A DNA stretch of 40,467 nucleotides, taken from positions 1-40,467 of IMG/VR virus record IMGVR_UViG_3300006920_000091. The stretch is one strand, 5' to 3'. The notes beneath the pieces were generated by a model. It was given only the letters and a program-made list of their open reading frames with translations. It searched no databases and was not told the DNA's origin. The position numbers and the translations under genes are program-made. Shown in pieces: positions 25,551 to 33,692 of this stretch (position 1 is its first letter; each line of letters starts with the position of its first letter). The stretch is from a virus.

Positions 25551-26026
25551 TCACCGTCACCCTCTTTAGTGGTGATAGTGAATATGTTTGAAACTTCTCG
25601 AATACTCTTACCAAGAAAAGTCCATGTAGTTTCAACACGGTATCTTCCAGGATAAAGGTGACATAATTTGCCAGACCACCATTCCAAATCAAGATCTATT
25701 GGTAGTTTATTTTCCGAGGAATAATTGTTTCTATCTTTTCCGCTACACTCAGGAATTAAGGTAAAATACCCGTCTCTAAATTCTTCTACTTCAACTATCC
25801 AATCAGCAGTGAACGGTCTGAATATAGACCTAGTTACCAGCATGGGTGGGCTAGTACCAACATTGGTGTCGGATACATAAACACTAGATACTGTCATCCA
25901 GTAAGATGAAGGCAAAAAAGAATTAATATTAGAATAGCTTATAAGAACAATCCAACCAATTATAATCCATTTCCACCAAGTTTTGTCAGATACATTATAT
26001 GAAGTAATCATTTGTTGTTTCTCCAA
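25547..26026 (-). CDS. Membrane-anchored protein of unknown function
   Basis: 159 aa. Residues about 17-35 (WWKWIIIGWIVLISY) form one N-terminal membrane anchor followed by a ~120-residue beta-rich domain with two cysteines (CSGK and LCHLY) that could form a disulphide in the periplasm. It overlaps the upstream holin-like gene by 19 bp and the downstream phosphoesterase gene by 4 bp, so it belongs to the lysis/accessory operon. No known domain recognised. More AT-rich than the surrounding genes. Confidence 0.7.
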   Translation of the reverse strand: MEKQQMITSYNVSDKTWWKWIIIGWIVLISYSNINSFLPSSYWMTVSSVYVSDTNVGTSPPMLVTRSIFRPFTADWIVEVEEFRDGYFTLIPECSGKDRNNYSSENKLPIDLDLEWWSGKLCHLYPGRYRVETTWTFLGKSIREVSNIFTITTKEGDGE

Positions 26027-26325
26027 TCCTTGATTAGCTTAATAATTCCAGCAGGATCGGTGGGTAGATGATCTACAAAAGCCAGAAGCCACTTTATAAC
26101 CCCCATAGATGTCATAGTCACAAGTGCTGCTAACGCACTAACCAATGATAGTTGATCACCTATGTTGAGAATTTCAGCTATCGGAGCAGTGAAAATTACA
26201 GTGCATCCTAGTGATGTGAACACCAAAATTGAGCTCTGTTGCAGACCCTCATAAGGCGAAGATATAACTCTTATGATAAGTGCTATAATTACAGCTGCGT
26301 AGAACTTGAGTTGGTCTTCATTCAT
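26008..26325 (-). CDS. Holin-like membrane protein
   Basis: 105 aa from ATG 26325, with GAGGAG 7 nt upstream (a GTG at 26331 lies only 3 nt from that RBS). Three hydrophobic segments: about residues 8-25 (FYAAVIIALIIRVI), 33-52 (ILVFTSLGCTVIFTAPIAEIL) and 60-84 (LVSALAALVTMTSMGVIKWLL), then a basic tail KDWRNNK. Size, three membrane spans and neighbouring endolysin and spanins fit a class I holin. A second small membrane protein (26462-26683) is the alternative holin. Confidence 0.65.
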   Translation of the reverse strand: MNEDQLKFYAAVIIALIIRVISSPYEGLQQSSILVFTSLGCTVIFTAPIAEILNIGDQLSLVSALAALVTMTSMGVIKWLLAFVDHLPTDPAGIIKLIKDWRNNK

Positions 26326-26381
26326 GACCACACTCCTCTACTAATATTTTGTTTCTATTACGCACGCGCTTAATCCTCACG

Positions 26382-26397
26382 TATTATCAAGATAATA
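26382..26397. repeat. AT-rich palindrome in lysis cassette gap
   Basis: TATTATC, AA, GATAATA: 7-bp perfect inverted repeat in the 136-bp gap between the two holin candidates. Same GATAAT/ATTATC family as the other gap palindromes. Confidence 0.4.
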
Positions 26398-26461
26398 TTT
26401 TGGGGTTTAAGACAGCGATTGCTGAAATTGGAGAGCACCACTGAGTTAATGAAGGGAGTTG

Positions 26462-26683
26462 TTAAACTGCCTTTTTCATATCCTCATCTCCGCGCTTGCG
26501 GAGGTATTCAGTCATAACCCCTTGGACGATCATGAAGATCGGAAACCATTTACCGAAGAGACCGGTAAACAGGGTTGGTTCCACATTGACGGCTACTTCC
26601 AGTACCGTGCCCAGGAATACCTGGGCACGAGCAAGGAAGATCGTTTCGCTGTGTTTGAAGAACTTCTTGGTCTTTGACCACAT
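26462..26683 (-). CDS. Small membrane protein, second holin candidate
   Basis: 73 aa with a basic N-terminus (KTKKFFKHS), two hydrophobic segments (about residues 17-35 and 38-58) and a charged tail (YLRKRGDEDMKK). Starts 3 bp after the endolysin stop. Small proteins ending in a TEYLRKR-like tail are common in tailed phages next to endolysin genes. Two spans with a charged C-terminus are consistent with a holin or antiholin. Confidence 0.65.
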   Translation of the reverse strand: MWSKTKKFFKHSETIFLARAQVFLGTVLEVAVNVEPTLFTGLFGKWFPIFMIVQGVMTEYLRKRGDEDMKKAV

Positions 26684-26686
26684 GGT

Positions 26687-27430
26687 TCAACCCCCACAAA
26701 ATACGCTGATGAGGTTACAAGGGATGTTCGAGAACCATTCCCAGAACGTACCAACCACGACACCAAATGTGACGACTGCAGTTGCACCTACACCAGGAGA
26801 AACTGTCGACTTTGGTTTGTTGGTTGGATGAGTCATCTCCGGGTAATCCTTTGGCGCCTGGTCGATGACTTGTGGTGGTTCGTAGAAGACACCATTCCTC
26901 AAGCTATCAAGCACCTTCTCCACGGTCTCAGGAGAGGTCAGGGACTTGTTGACCCTGTCGCCGGCATAGAAGCTCTGACCGCGTGTGACCTGCCTGTGCT
27001 GGCCTTTGGTTGATGCCAGGACTGGGAAGCTTGCCCACTCCATGGAGAGACGCTTGCCAAACTCAGTTCGACTGATCTGACCTGCCATGAACTTCAGATA
27101 ACCGCGGCGTATCAGCAGGTGGTAAGCCAGACGATCCTGAAGGTCACCATTGAAGATCTGGCCAACTCGTAGACCGAGTTCCTTCTTGAGACCGTTCAAA
27201 GTCGCATACATGAACTGAGGTGCGCCCGTAGCCGAGGAACCATGTGCCTTGGACCAGCCCATCTGAGCCGACTGGACTTCACCCAGGGACATACTGGTCA
27301 GAGGCTTGGCCAGCTTGTATTGCTTGTTGGCGTAGATCACCTCATAGCATTCAGGTGCTGACTGGGAGGTCTCGGTCTGGTAAATGAAGTTCAGCAGCTT
27401 GGCTGCCGGAATCGGAATTGTCTTGTCCAT
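26687..27430 (-). CDS. Endolysin, lysozyme-like, with C-terminal membrane segment
   Basis: 247 aa. N-terminal ~180 residues form a peptidoglycan hydrolase domain: TETSQSAPECYE (candidate catalytic glutamates E20 and E28), SLGEVQSAQ, SSATGAPQFMYATLNGLKKELGL, QDRLAYHLLIRRGY, and RLSMEWASFPV. Similar segments occur in the virion hydrolase at 11236-13905. Residues about 215-240 (TAVVTFGVVVGTFWEWF) form a C-terminal hydrophobic segment ending with two cysteines, so the enzyme could be tail-anchored. N4's endolysin gp61 is an N-acetylmuramidase with an N-terminal signal-arrest-release anchor; this one differs. First gene of the lysis cassette. Confidence 0.8.
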   Translation of the reverse strand: MDKTIPIPAAKLLNFIYQTETSQSAPECYEVIYANKQYKLAKPLTSMSLGEVQSAQMGWSKAHGSSATGAPQFMYATLNGLKKELGLRVGQIFNGDLQDRLAYHLLIRRGYLKFMAGQISRTEFGKRLSMEWASFPVLASTKGQHRQVTRGQSFYAGDRVNKSLTSPETVEKVLDSLRNGVFYEPPQVIDQAPKDYPEMTHPTNKPKSTVSPGVGATAVVTFGVVVGTFWEWFSNIPCNLISVFCGG

Positions 27431-27515
27431 GAGATATCTCGCTTAATATATTATTGATGATTAACATAAATCATATTCATAATAACAATGCACGGATTAT
27501 TAAATAAATAACTGG
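27431..27515 (-). promoter_or_regulatory. AT-rich leader of the lysis cassette
   Basis: Very AT-rich 85 bp ahead of the endolysin gene, holding on the leftward strand AATAATCC (27501-27494) followed by GTGC, and a TATGAT-like hexamer further on. The same AATAATCC plus TGC pattern precedes the terminase and Tad2 operons. Possible late promoter. Confidence 0.3.
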
Positions 27516-27672
27516 TTATCCGTTGTTCGACAGAGAAGTCGCCTGCACCACAAGGGTGGTTGTCCATCCCATCAAACCAATGCAGTCGTGCTGCTCTAGG
27601 ACCTGAACACCTGATCCGTTAAGCCAATGGGCTGTACGTGCGGTGAAACTGCGCATTAACCTTTGGTGCGCC
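27516..27672 (-). pseudogene. Relict C-terminus of a replaced tail protein
   Basis: Just past the stop of the 934-codon tail gene, in a different frame, the leftward strand stays open to a TAA at 27518-27516. Its last 42 codons (27644-27519) align without gaps to the last 42 of the 934-aa protein with 16 identities by eye. Shared residues include NGS, a D, two G, QA and the terminal SNNG. It lacks the rest of the gene. An internal ATG at 27656 (weak AAAGG before it) could yield a 46-aa peptide, but the simplest reading is the leftover 3' end of an older tail gene after its distal part was replaced. Confidence 0.75.
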
Positions 27673-30477
27673 CTACCCGTTATTTGACATTTCCCATGCC
27701 TGCTTCAGTGCCGTGGCACCTGTTCCAATCATCCCAACAACGTCGTTGGTATTGAGTGTTTCATTGGTCGAGCCGTTCATATAGAATGCTGACCTGTCTA
27801 TCGTGACAGCCCCGGCTCCATAAGAATAAAACGTGTATGTCTTGCCGATGACTGCATTGGTACAGGTCTGAATGGTGCCGGTTGTACCATAGGCCAAAAA
27901 CACAGCATCAACGCCTGCCAAGTTTACATTTGTCCCGGACGATTGCGTCAGAACAACAGGTTCACCCTGCACCCGCTTATATGTAGGAGTGTATCCTGCA
28001 CCGGAATATAAGAGCGTCCCGACAGGCACACCGGTCACGCCCTCTATGGCGAGATATTCGGGTGTAGCTGTGCCAGTGGACAAGGTTTGGACAAGCCCGA
28101 CAGCGCCGACTGCTGCAATTTCAAAGTGTGTATTTGAAATCCGCAAAGACGACGCATACGACGCCGATGCACTGTCCAGATAGATTGGTCGTGTCTCCTG
28201 GTTCATGACGAAGTTACCGCCACGAATGATGTACTCAACCGGGGCCGCAGCGTCCGACTGTGTATTCAGGTGGAAGCTACCAAACGATGCCCCGCCTGCG
28301 TTCTTACTGGAGAAGCCGTTGCAGTCGATCACCTCATGCCGACCACCAACGATTTCCGTTGCGTACACCATGACAGTTCCGGTTGAACGGTATTGCCGGA
28401 TCATGCAGTTATCCAGCTTTGAATGCAGACCAGAAAGCGCAGCGGAACCGTTTATCTCACAGTTGTCATAAAAACATTCTTGAGTATTCCCGTGCATACC
28501 AGCCGCGACACTTGCGCCCGTCGCTTCAACAAGGCTGTCGCGGAAACCGCATCTATAATTCTGCGTCGAACCGGGAACGCTTTCGCCACCGATATCCCCA
28601 CCGGTCCATGTCCCACGACCTATGCTGTCTGTGACCACAACATCTGTGGAATTGGCAATCAGTATCGGGTACTGATCCGTCAGCGCAGCATTATCCATGT
28701 TGCCAGACGCGATGATCCGCGTCGGTGTCAAATCCATGCACTGATCAAATTCGATACCCGTGCCATAAGCCTTATCGATCTTGATGTCGTCAATCTCGGC
28801 CCCGGCAGCACGGAAGACCTTAATTGCCGTCCACTTGATTGTGTCCACAATTGCATCAGAGCAATCGAGCTTGAACCCACCAAACTTGCCACCCCACTTG
28901 TGTACCTTGTAAGCCCGTATACCTGTGCCGTAGGTATAGGTGCCAAGCATACGCCCGGATAGGAAAACGGAATTTCCGTTAACGCCCATCACATAATGAC
29001 GTTCGCCACGGAAGTAGTACGTACGGTATGCACTGAATGATGATGAGTTGCCATCAAAAATGCACACCTCATCACCTGCAACCAGACCATGCGCAGACCC
29101 AAAATCGAGTTGCTGAACATCAATCCCCGTGCCCGTGTAGGACGGAAGCTCAGTCATCTGATAGTTGTTGCCATCGGCACAAGTCATGATCATGCGCCCG
29201 CCCATGTACGTAGCCGCTAGGTCAGAATAATCGGTGTCAGCATCGAAATTCGCTGTGCCAAGCGTGGTCACATCGGAGCCAAGTCCTACAAGTTCGACAT
29301 TCGCAGGTTTGATTACTCCTCCAGCCGGAAGTTGTAGAGTACCTCTCTTGTTTATCTCGACGGTTCCGCCACCACTCGCCGAAGCAACCGCCATGGCAAC
29401 ACGAATGTCATCGTTGAATTCACTCGTCTTGAAGAGGTCACCATTTTTCCGGACTCTCAGCCAGGCGCCAACACTACCATCTGTGGCCAGTCCAGAACCG
29501 ACGCCGGGTGCGATGTAGCTTCCTTGAGCGGTGTCGAGGGCGACAGATGCAGAAAGATTGGAACCATCCCAAACGAACTGGCCTTCACGCCCCGCTTCTT
29601 TCAAGAAAGCCTGTGCTTTGATCGTCGGGTCCATTGCAGCGATAGTTGCCCGATCGGCCGAGAATGAATTCGTCGTAGCATCCACTACTGCGGCCACGAT
29701 ATCACCTGGCTGCACTGCTGTGTCTGCCTTGGCTCCCTGCAGAGCAGTGGCGTAGTTTGCGGCTGGAGTGTAGGCAGCTGTACCGAGAGCACCTGGTTGA
29801 ACAGCCGTGTCGGCTTTCGCTCCCTGAGCTGCTGTAGCGAAAGCACTTGCATCCTGGAGAGCTGTATCAGCCTTTGCTCCCTGAACTGCAGTCGCGAAAT
29901 CCTCAACAGCAGACTGCGACGCTGAACCAAGGTTGAGAGCGGTAATGTCCGCTGGTTGGACCGAGCTTGTTGCCAGGACGCCTTCAGGGGACGCTGTGAT
30001 CGTACCAAGCACAAACACTTCCAGGGTCTCAGGCGCCACTTCAGGGGCTGACATGATCCCAGTACCAGTCAGTGTGACCAGTTCGTCACCAGCTGCGTCT
30101 CCGGTGTCGAAATAGATGCTGCCGGTCTTGGCCCCAGTAGTGAGAGGATTGAATGTCATCCGAGCTGCGAAGCTCTCACCCGCCAGGAGAGTTGCCGGCA
30201 AAGTTGACTTCAGAGTGAACTCACCCTCAAGGGTCGAACCATAGATGTTGATCGGCCCATAACCGACATTGGTGATGGTGATCACCTGGGAGTTGGACTC
30301 ATAGGTCTGACCGGTTTCACCGAAATCCAGGGTGGAAACCGAGAGCTGCACATCCTCCTTGACCTTACCATAAGGCATGTCACGGATACGTCGACTGGAC
30401 AAATCTACATCCTGGTCAATGAAATCCTGGAGAGGAGTGTAGCCATCCATTTTTGGATCGTTCAGGTCAATCGCCAT
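27673..30477 (-). CDS. Tail spike/fibre with ASH-type Ig domain and beta-helix
   Basis: 934 aa. Residues 1-40: conserved-looking N-terminal attachment segment. Residues about 43-145: an ASPM/SPD-2/Hydin-like Ig domain (STLDFGETG, ITNVGYGPI, then VTLTGTG). Residues about 195-265: repeats of a QGAKADTAVQPG type unit, as in fibre shafts. Residues about 285-860: pectate-lyase-like beta-helix (VDATTNSFSADR entry, ASGGGTVEINKRGTLQLPAGG, then repeated beta strands with N/S/G turns). A short terminal domain (about 890-934) ends SNNG. It binds and perhaps cleaves surface glycan. The relict gene end beyond its stop shows the distal part was swapped. Base composition is visibly more GC-rich than neighbouring genes. 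Replaces N4 gp65/gp66 in position. Confidence 0.85.
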   Translation of the reverse strand: MAIDLNDPKMDGYTPLQDFIDQDVDLSSRRIRDMPYGKVKEDVQLSVSTLDFGETGQTYESNSQVITITNVGYGPINIYGSTLEGEFTLKSTLPATLLAGESFAARMTFNPLTTGAKTGSIYFDTGDAAGDELVTLTGTGIMSAPEVAPETLEVFVLGTITASPEGVLATSSVQPADITALNLGSASQSAVEDFATAVQGAKADTALQDASAFATAAQGAKADTAVQPGALGTAAYTPAANYATALQGAKADTAVQPGDIVAAVVDATTNSFSADRATIAAMDPTIKAQAFLKEAGREGQFVWDGSNLSASVALDTAQGSYIAPGVGSGLATDGSVGAWLRVRKNGDLFKTSEFNDDIRVAMAVASASGGGTVEINKRGTLQLPAGGVIKPANVELVGLGSDVTTLGTANFDADTDYSDLAATYMGGRMIMTCADGNNYQMTELPSYTGTGIDVQQLDFGSAHGLVAGDEVCIFDGNSSSFSAYRTYYFRGERHYVMGVNGNSVFLSGRMLGTYTYGTGIRAYKVHKWGGKFGGFKLDCSDAIVDTIKWTAIKVFRAAGAEIDDIKIDKAYGTGIEFDQCMDLTPTRIIASGNMDNAALTDQYPILIANSTDVVVTDSIGRGTWTGGDIGGESVPGSTQNYRCGFRDSLVEATGASVAAGMHGNTQECFYDNCEINGSAALSGLHSKLDNCMIRQYRSTGTVMVYATEIVGGRHEVIDCNGFSSKNAGGASFGSFHLNTQSDAAAPVEYIIRGGNFVMNQETRPIYLDSASASYASSLRISNTHFEIAAVGAVGLVQTLSTGTATPEYLAIEGVTGVPVGTLLYSGAGYTPTYKRVQGEPVVLTQSSGTNVNLAGVDAVFLAYGTTGTIQTCTNAVIGKTYTFYSYGAGAVTIDRSAFYMNGSTNETLNTNDVVGMIGTGATALKQAWEMSNNG

Positions 30478-30667
30478 ATCTGCACCTTATTAATTAATAA
30501 TATAAAATTATATTATGATTTATTTTTAACAGATTGCATTATTACTAACAATTAATGTTTTTATAAAATAAAATCATGTTTTCTTTCCGCATAGCAAAGA
30601 GCCTCGCAGTTGCAGGATGTGCTTGTAGCGATGCGCTTGATTGGTCGGCGGCTAGGTCGTTTACTGA
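30478..30667. other. AT-rich spacer between the two tail genes
   Basis: Right half (about 30590-30667) is GC-rich and left half extremely AT-rich, with perfect palindromes TTATTAATTAATAA (30487-30500) and TAATATAA/TTATATTA (30498-30515). No clear gene or tail-end relict was found in any frame. The AATAATGCAATC segment (leftward, about 30539-30528) resembles the AATAATCC leader motif. RBS AAGGTG of the 934-codon gene is at the left edge. Confidence 0.4.
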
Positions 30668-32899
30668 CTAGGCTCGTGATATTTCATAGGCCAGATCGGT
30701 CGCACCTATCTTGTCCAGCATCAAAGTCAGGATGCCGGGGCCGGAGTAGTTCGTCCCGCCAAGTCCAAGCTGCGCGGTGCTCTGAAAGGTGGTGTTGGCG
30801 TTCACCAAGTTGAGATAGACAACCTTGCCCGTGGGGTTGTCTGCTGCAACGATCTGAACGGTCGTCGCCACCGATGCATTGATGTCAAAGTAGTTGCCTT
30901 CAGGCAGCGTCAGCTTGTTGGCAACGACATTCGCTTGGGTTAGCGTAGTGCCTTTCTTGACCGTCAGAAACCCTCCGAGCAGACCTTGTGACTGCTCTCC
31001 TGAAATGAGGGCCTGACTAAACCCGGCCAAGGAAACGCCTGTGTTGTTGAATATCTGAGCCCCGGTAGACCAGGCGACCGGGTCAAAATCGTTGTCGAGG
31101 ATCGAAAACCTTGGCGCTGAGGTGCCTTCCAGCAAAATGCCGAACTGTCCCGATGCTCCAGGCTGTGCAATGATCTTGTTCTTGTGGACTACCTTGAGGT
31201 TAGCGTTGCTGCGCACCTGGATGCCGACAGCACCGACATTATCTGCAAGAGACACCGTATTGCTCTCGATGACGTTGCCGAAGTTGGCGGCTTCGTTGTC
31301 CACGATGCCCACGGCGTAACCATCAAACATGAAGTTGTCAGAAACAGTCGTGTAGTTCGTGTCTGACATCGAGATGCCATTACCGCCGTCGCAGCCCTCG
31401 AAATAGTTCTTCGTGACCGTGCCTCCGCGAACGCCGATGAGGGTCATGCCGTTGAAGGTAAAAGCGCATTCGCAATTTGTGATTTCAGGCTTGAAAATTG
31501 CACCACCGGCTCCGTCGAGTGTAAAGCCGTTCCTGAACCCTCTTGCCGTCAACCCCCTGAACCGGAACAGGCCCGAATCCCGAACCGAGTCGAAGTTGTA
31601 TGCTGTACCCGTTCTCGCGCCTGCTGTGCCCACGGCTGCAAGCCAATCTCCGTTCATCGCATAGCCGTTCTCGACCTCTACAGTTGCGGCGTACTCGATT
31701 TTGATGCCGTCGCCCGTGCCGCGCTGATACACGCTGAACTTTCGTATCCGGCTCAAGCCATAAAAGTGCCTCAGATGCACGACAGGAGTTGTCGATGTTC
31801 CGTCGAAGCGAATACCCTCGATTTCCAACGTGCCGCCGCTGGAGGGGACCGGCCCCTGCAAGTCCTGATACACGGGTGCATCTGTAACGCTGCGGATACA
31901 CGTACCGAACTCGTTCGTCTGAACGAACGGCTCACCATAACCTACACCGAACACCCGGAAAGTCTTGCCGCGCAGATCATCTCCAGGAATAGCGTCCGAC
32001 CGACGATCCCCACCTTTGTAGACGATGCCAGTTGTCAGATAATGACCTTCTGGAATGAAGAAGTCCGCGCCGGAATCAAACGCTGCATCATGCGCAACCT
32101 GCAACAATCCACCGTCAACAGTTGGTGAGAACGGCACGTTGAACTGCGCGGCTGAGATGACCCCTTGGCTGTCTGGGAGAGCGTACAGCTTCACACCGCC
32201 TGCCGTGGTGACGTGCTCTCCAGAAGCAACAACCTCATATCTATACCCGCCCGCTGTGACGATGGTTCCCGCCGTCAGCCCAGTAAGCGTGGTGTCGGCT
32301 ACCAGCAACGGGACCGTTTTGAAATCGTAGATGCCGAGGTTTGTCAGCACCGTGTCTGCGTCGTCGAAGTCGGAGCCGTTGTTGGCGGAGATCAAATCGC
32401 CCGTCCCTGAAATCACGGGATTTTTCGGATCCGTGGCGTCAACCGTGACATTGGTTCCGGCAACAATTGAATCAATTTTCTCGCCCAAAGTGTTTTCAAC
32501 TGCAGTCACCCGACCACCAATCACAGTCAGATCCGCGGCAACTGCCAGGAGAGCTGCCATATTGGTATGTACATTGAGTAGCTCAGTGAGGTTACCGTGA
32601 ACCTGTAGGATCGCAGCCAGGTTTGTGTAGATAGTAGACACGGCATCGATCTGGGCAGCCACTGCAGTGATGCTTGCACTGTTGGCGTTGAGTAGCTCGA
32701 TATCGGCAATCTTGGCCACCACAACCTCAATGTCAGTCATAGAGGCAGACGTCAGGTAAATCTCTGCCATGTGAGACGAGACATGCTTGATATACTCGAT
32801 ATGCTCGGAGACATGGCGAACGATCTTGTAGGCTGAGCCAATGGTCTGATCGACAAGCATGGTCTGATTGTTGTCAGTGGTGAAAGGTTGAATACCCAT
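30668..32899 (-). CDS. Tail spike/appendage with coiled coil and beta-helix
   Basis: 743 aa. Residues 1-150 are helical with heptad-like repeats (LLNANSASITAVAAQIDAV, then LTELLNVHTNMAALLAVAADL), suggesting a trimeric coiled-coil stalk. Residues about 150-215: small beta domain (DATDPKNPVISGTG). Residues about 250-640: pectate-lyase-like right-handed beta-helix (FFIPEGHYLTTGIVYKGG entry; repeated N/G/D turns). Residues about 655-743: terminal beta-sandwich (GKVVYLNLVNANTTF). Its ATG overlaps the stop of the gp67-like gene by 1 bp. Position resembles N4 gp66 appendage. Likely receptor binding or depolymerase. Confidence 0.85.
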   Translation of the reverse strand: MGIQPFTTDNNQTMLVDQTIGSAYKIVRHVSEHIEYIKHVSSHMAEIYLTSASMTDIEVVVAKIADIELLNANSASITAVAAQIDAVSTIYTNLAAILQVHGNLTELLNVHTNMAALLAVAADLTVIGGRVTAVENTLGEKIDSIVAGTNVTVDATDPKNPVISGTGDLISANNGSDFDDADTVLTNLGIYDFKTVPLLVADTTLTGLTAGTIVTAGGYRYEVVASGEHVTTAGGVKLYALPDSQGVISAAQFNVPFSPTVDGGLLQVAHDAAFDSGADFFIPEGHYLTTGIVYKGGDRRSDAIPGDDLRGKTFRVFGVGYGEPFVQTNEFGTCIRSVTDAPVYQDLQGPVPSSGGTLEIEGIRFDGTSTTPVVHLRHFYGLSRIRKFSVYQRGTGDGIKIEYAATVEVENGYAMNGDWLAAVGTAGARTGTAYNFDSVRDSGLFRFRGLTARGFRNGFTLDGAGGAIFKPEITNCECAFTFNGMTLIGVRGGTVTKNYFEGCDGGNGISMSDTNYTTVSDNFMFDGYAVGIVDNEAANFGNVIESNTVSLADNVGAVGIQVRSNANLKVVHKNKIIAQPGASGQFGILLEGTSAPRFSILDNDFDPVAWSTGAQIFNNTGVSLAGFSQALISGEQSQGLLGGFLTVKKGTTLTQANVVANKLTLPEGNYFDINASVATTVQIVAADNPTGKVVYLNLVNANTTFQSTAQLGLGGTNYSGPGILTLMLDKIGATDLAYEISRA

Positions 32900-33615
32900 T
32901 ATACGAAACCTCGTTGCTCAAGTTTATGGTGTGAGATGGAGGTGGTTTGATTCACCAAGTCATTCTTCTCGACATTCGCGCAGTCAGCCTCGTAACCCAT
33001 CTGGTATTCCTGGCTCTTCATGATGTTCTCCTGCCCATTCATGTGGCTGAAGACCTTGCCGGCCACGAAGAGCTGAAGTGCGTTTTCCAGGTAGATCGGT
33101 ATCTCGATGAGCTGATCGACCAGCATGTCAGGTCCATCAATACGGTCATCAAGCTTGGGGTGATGAGCCTGGTAGACGATAGCGATCTCGACACCTGCAA
33201 CTGGATAAGGGATCTGCAGAATGTTGGGCTGTGGAGTGAACAGCGAACATGGATCCGCGGTGTCATTCAGTGGAAATTTCATACCATCAGCACGATACAC
33301 TTCGAGGATCTTGATCAGATCCTCATTGAATGGTTCGTCTGGCAGGTCCTTGATGTACGGCCAATCAACGTCTGACCCAGAGGTCTCGGTGTACCTGCGA
33401 CGCATGTGGTAATTGGTGATGTGAGCCACCTGCTCAACCATCAGAGTTTTCTCGCTGAGGATGAACTTGGTGTGCAAAGCCAGCAGACCGTCATTGATAT
33501 AGTGGATCAGTTGAGGATGCTTCTCCTCAATAATAAGACCTGATCCTGAATCGCTGATCGATAGGTTGGACAGCTCACCGTAAGAGAGTTGTCGAAACAG
33601 TTCGATGACTTTCAT
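32899..33615 (-). CDS. gp67-like structural protein
   Basis: 238 aa, mixed alpha/beta, no signal peptide. Contains LFRQLSYGELSNLSISDSG at the N-terminus, a YHMRRRYTETSGSDVDWPYIK segment, IPYPVAGVEIAIVYQAHHPKLD, and a helical C-terminus. This pattern (SYGEL..., then DP.. ..LQIPYPV) is known from tail adaptor-like proteins next to terminase in N4-like phages; position matches N4 gp67, which is required for tail assembly and host contact. Overlaps the following tail gene by 1 bp. Confidence 0.75.
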   Translation of the reverse strand: MKVIELFRQLSYGELSNLSISDSGSGLIIEEKHPQLIHYINDGLLALHTKFILSEKTLMVEQVAHITNYHMRRRYTETSGSDVDWPYIKDLPDEPFNEDLIKILEVYRADGMKFPLNDTADPCSLFTPQPNILQIPYPVAGVEIAIVYQAHHPKLDDRIDGPDMLVDQLIEIPIYLENALQLFVAGKVFSHMNGQENIMKSQEYQMGYEADCANVEKNDLVNQTTSISHHKLEQRGFV

Positions 33616-33692
33616 GAGGCGCTCTCTAAAATTAAGTTAATAATCGCTTGCCATTACATACAACCATTATGTTGATAATAGCTAGAGAATAA

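Noticed and set aside
30478-30667. A second tail-gene relict after the 743-aa gene
   Set aside because: Frames translated after the stop show no resemblance to either tail-protein C-terminus.
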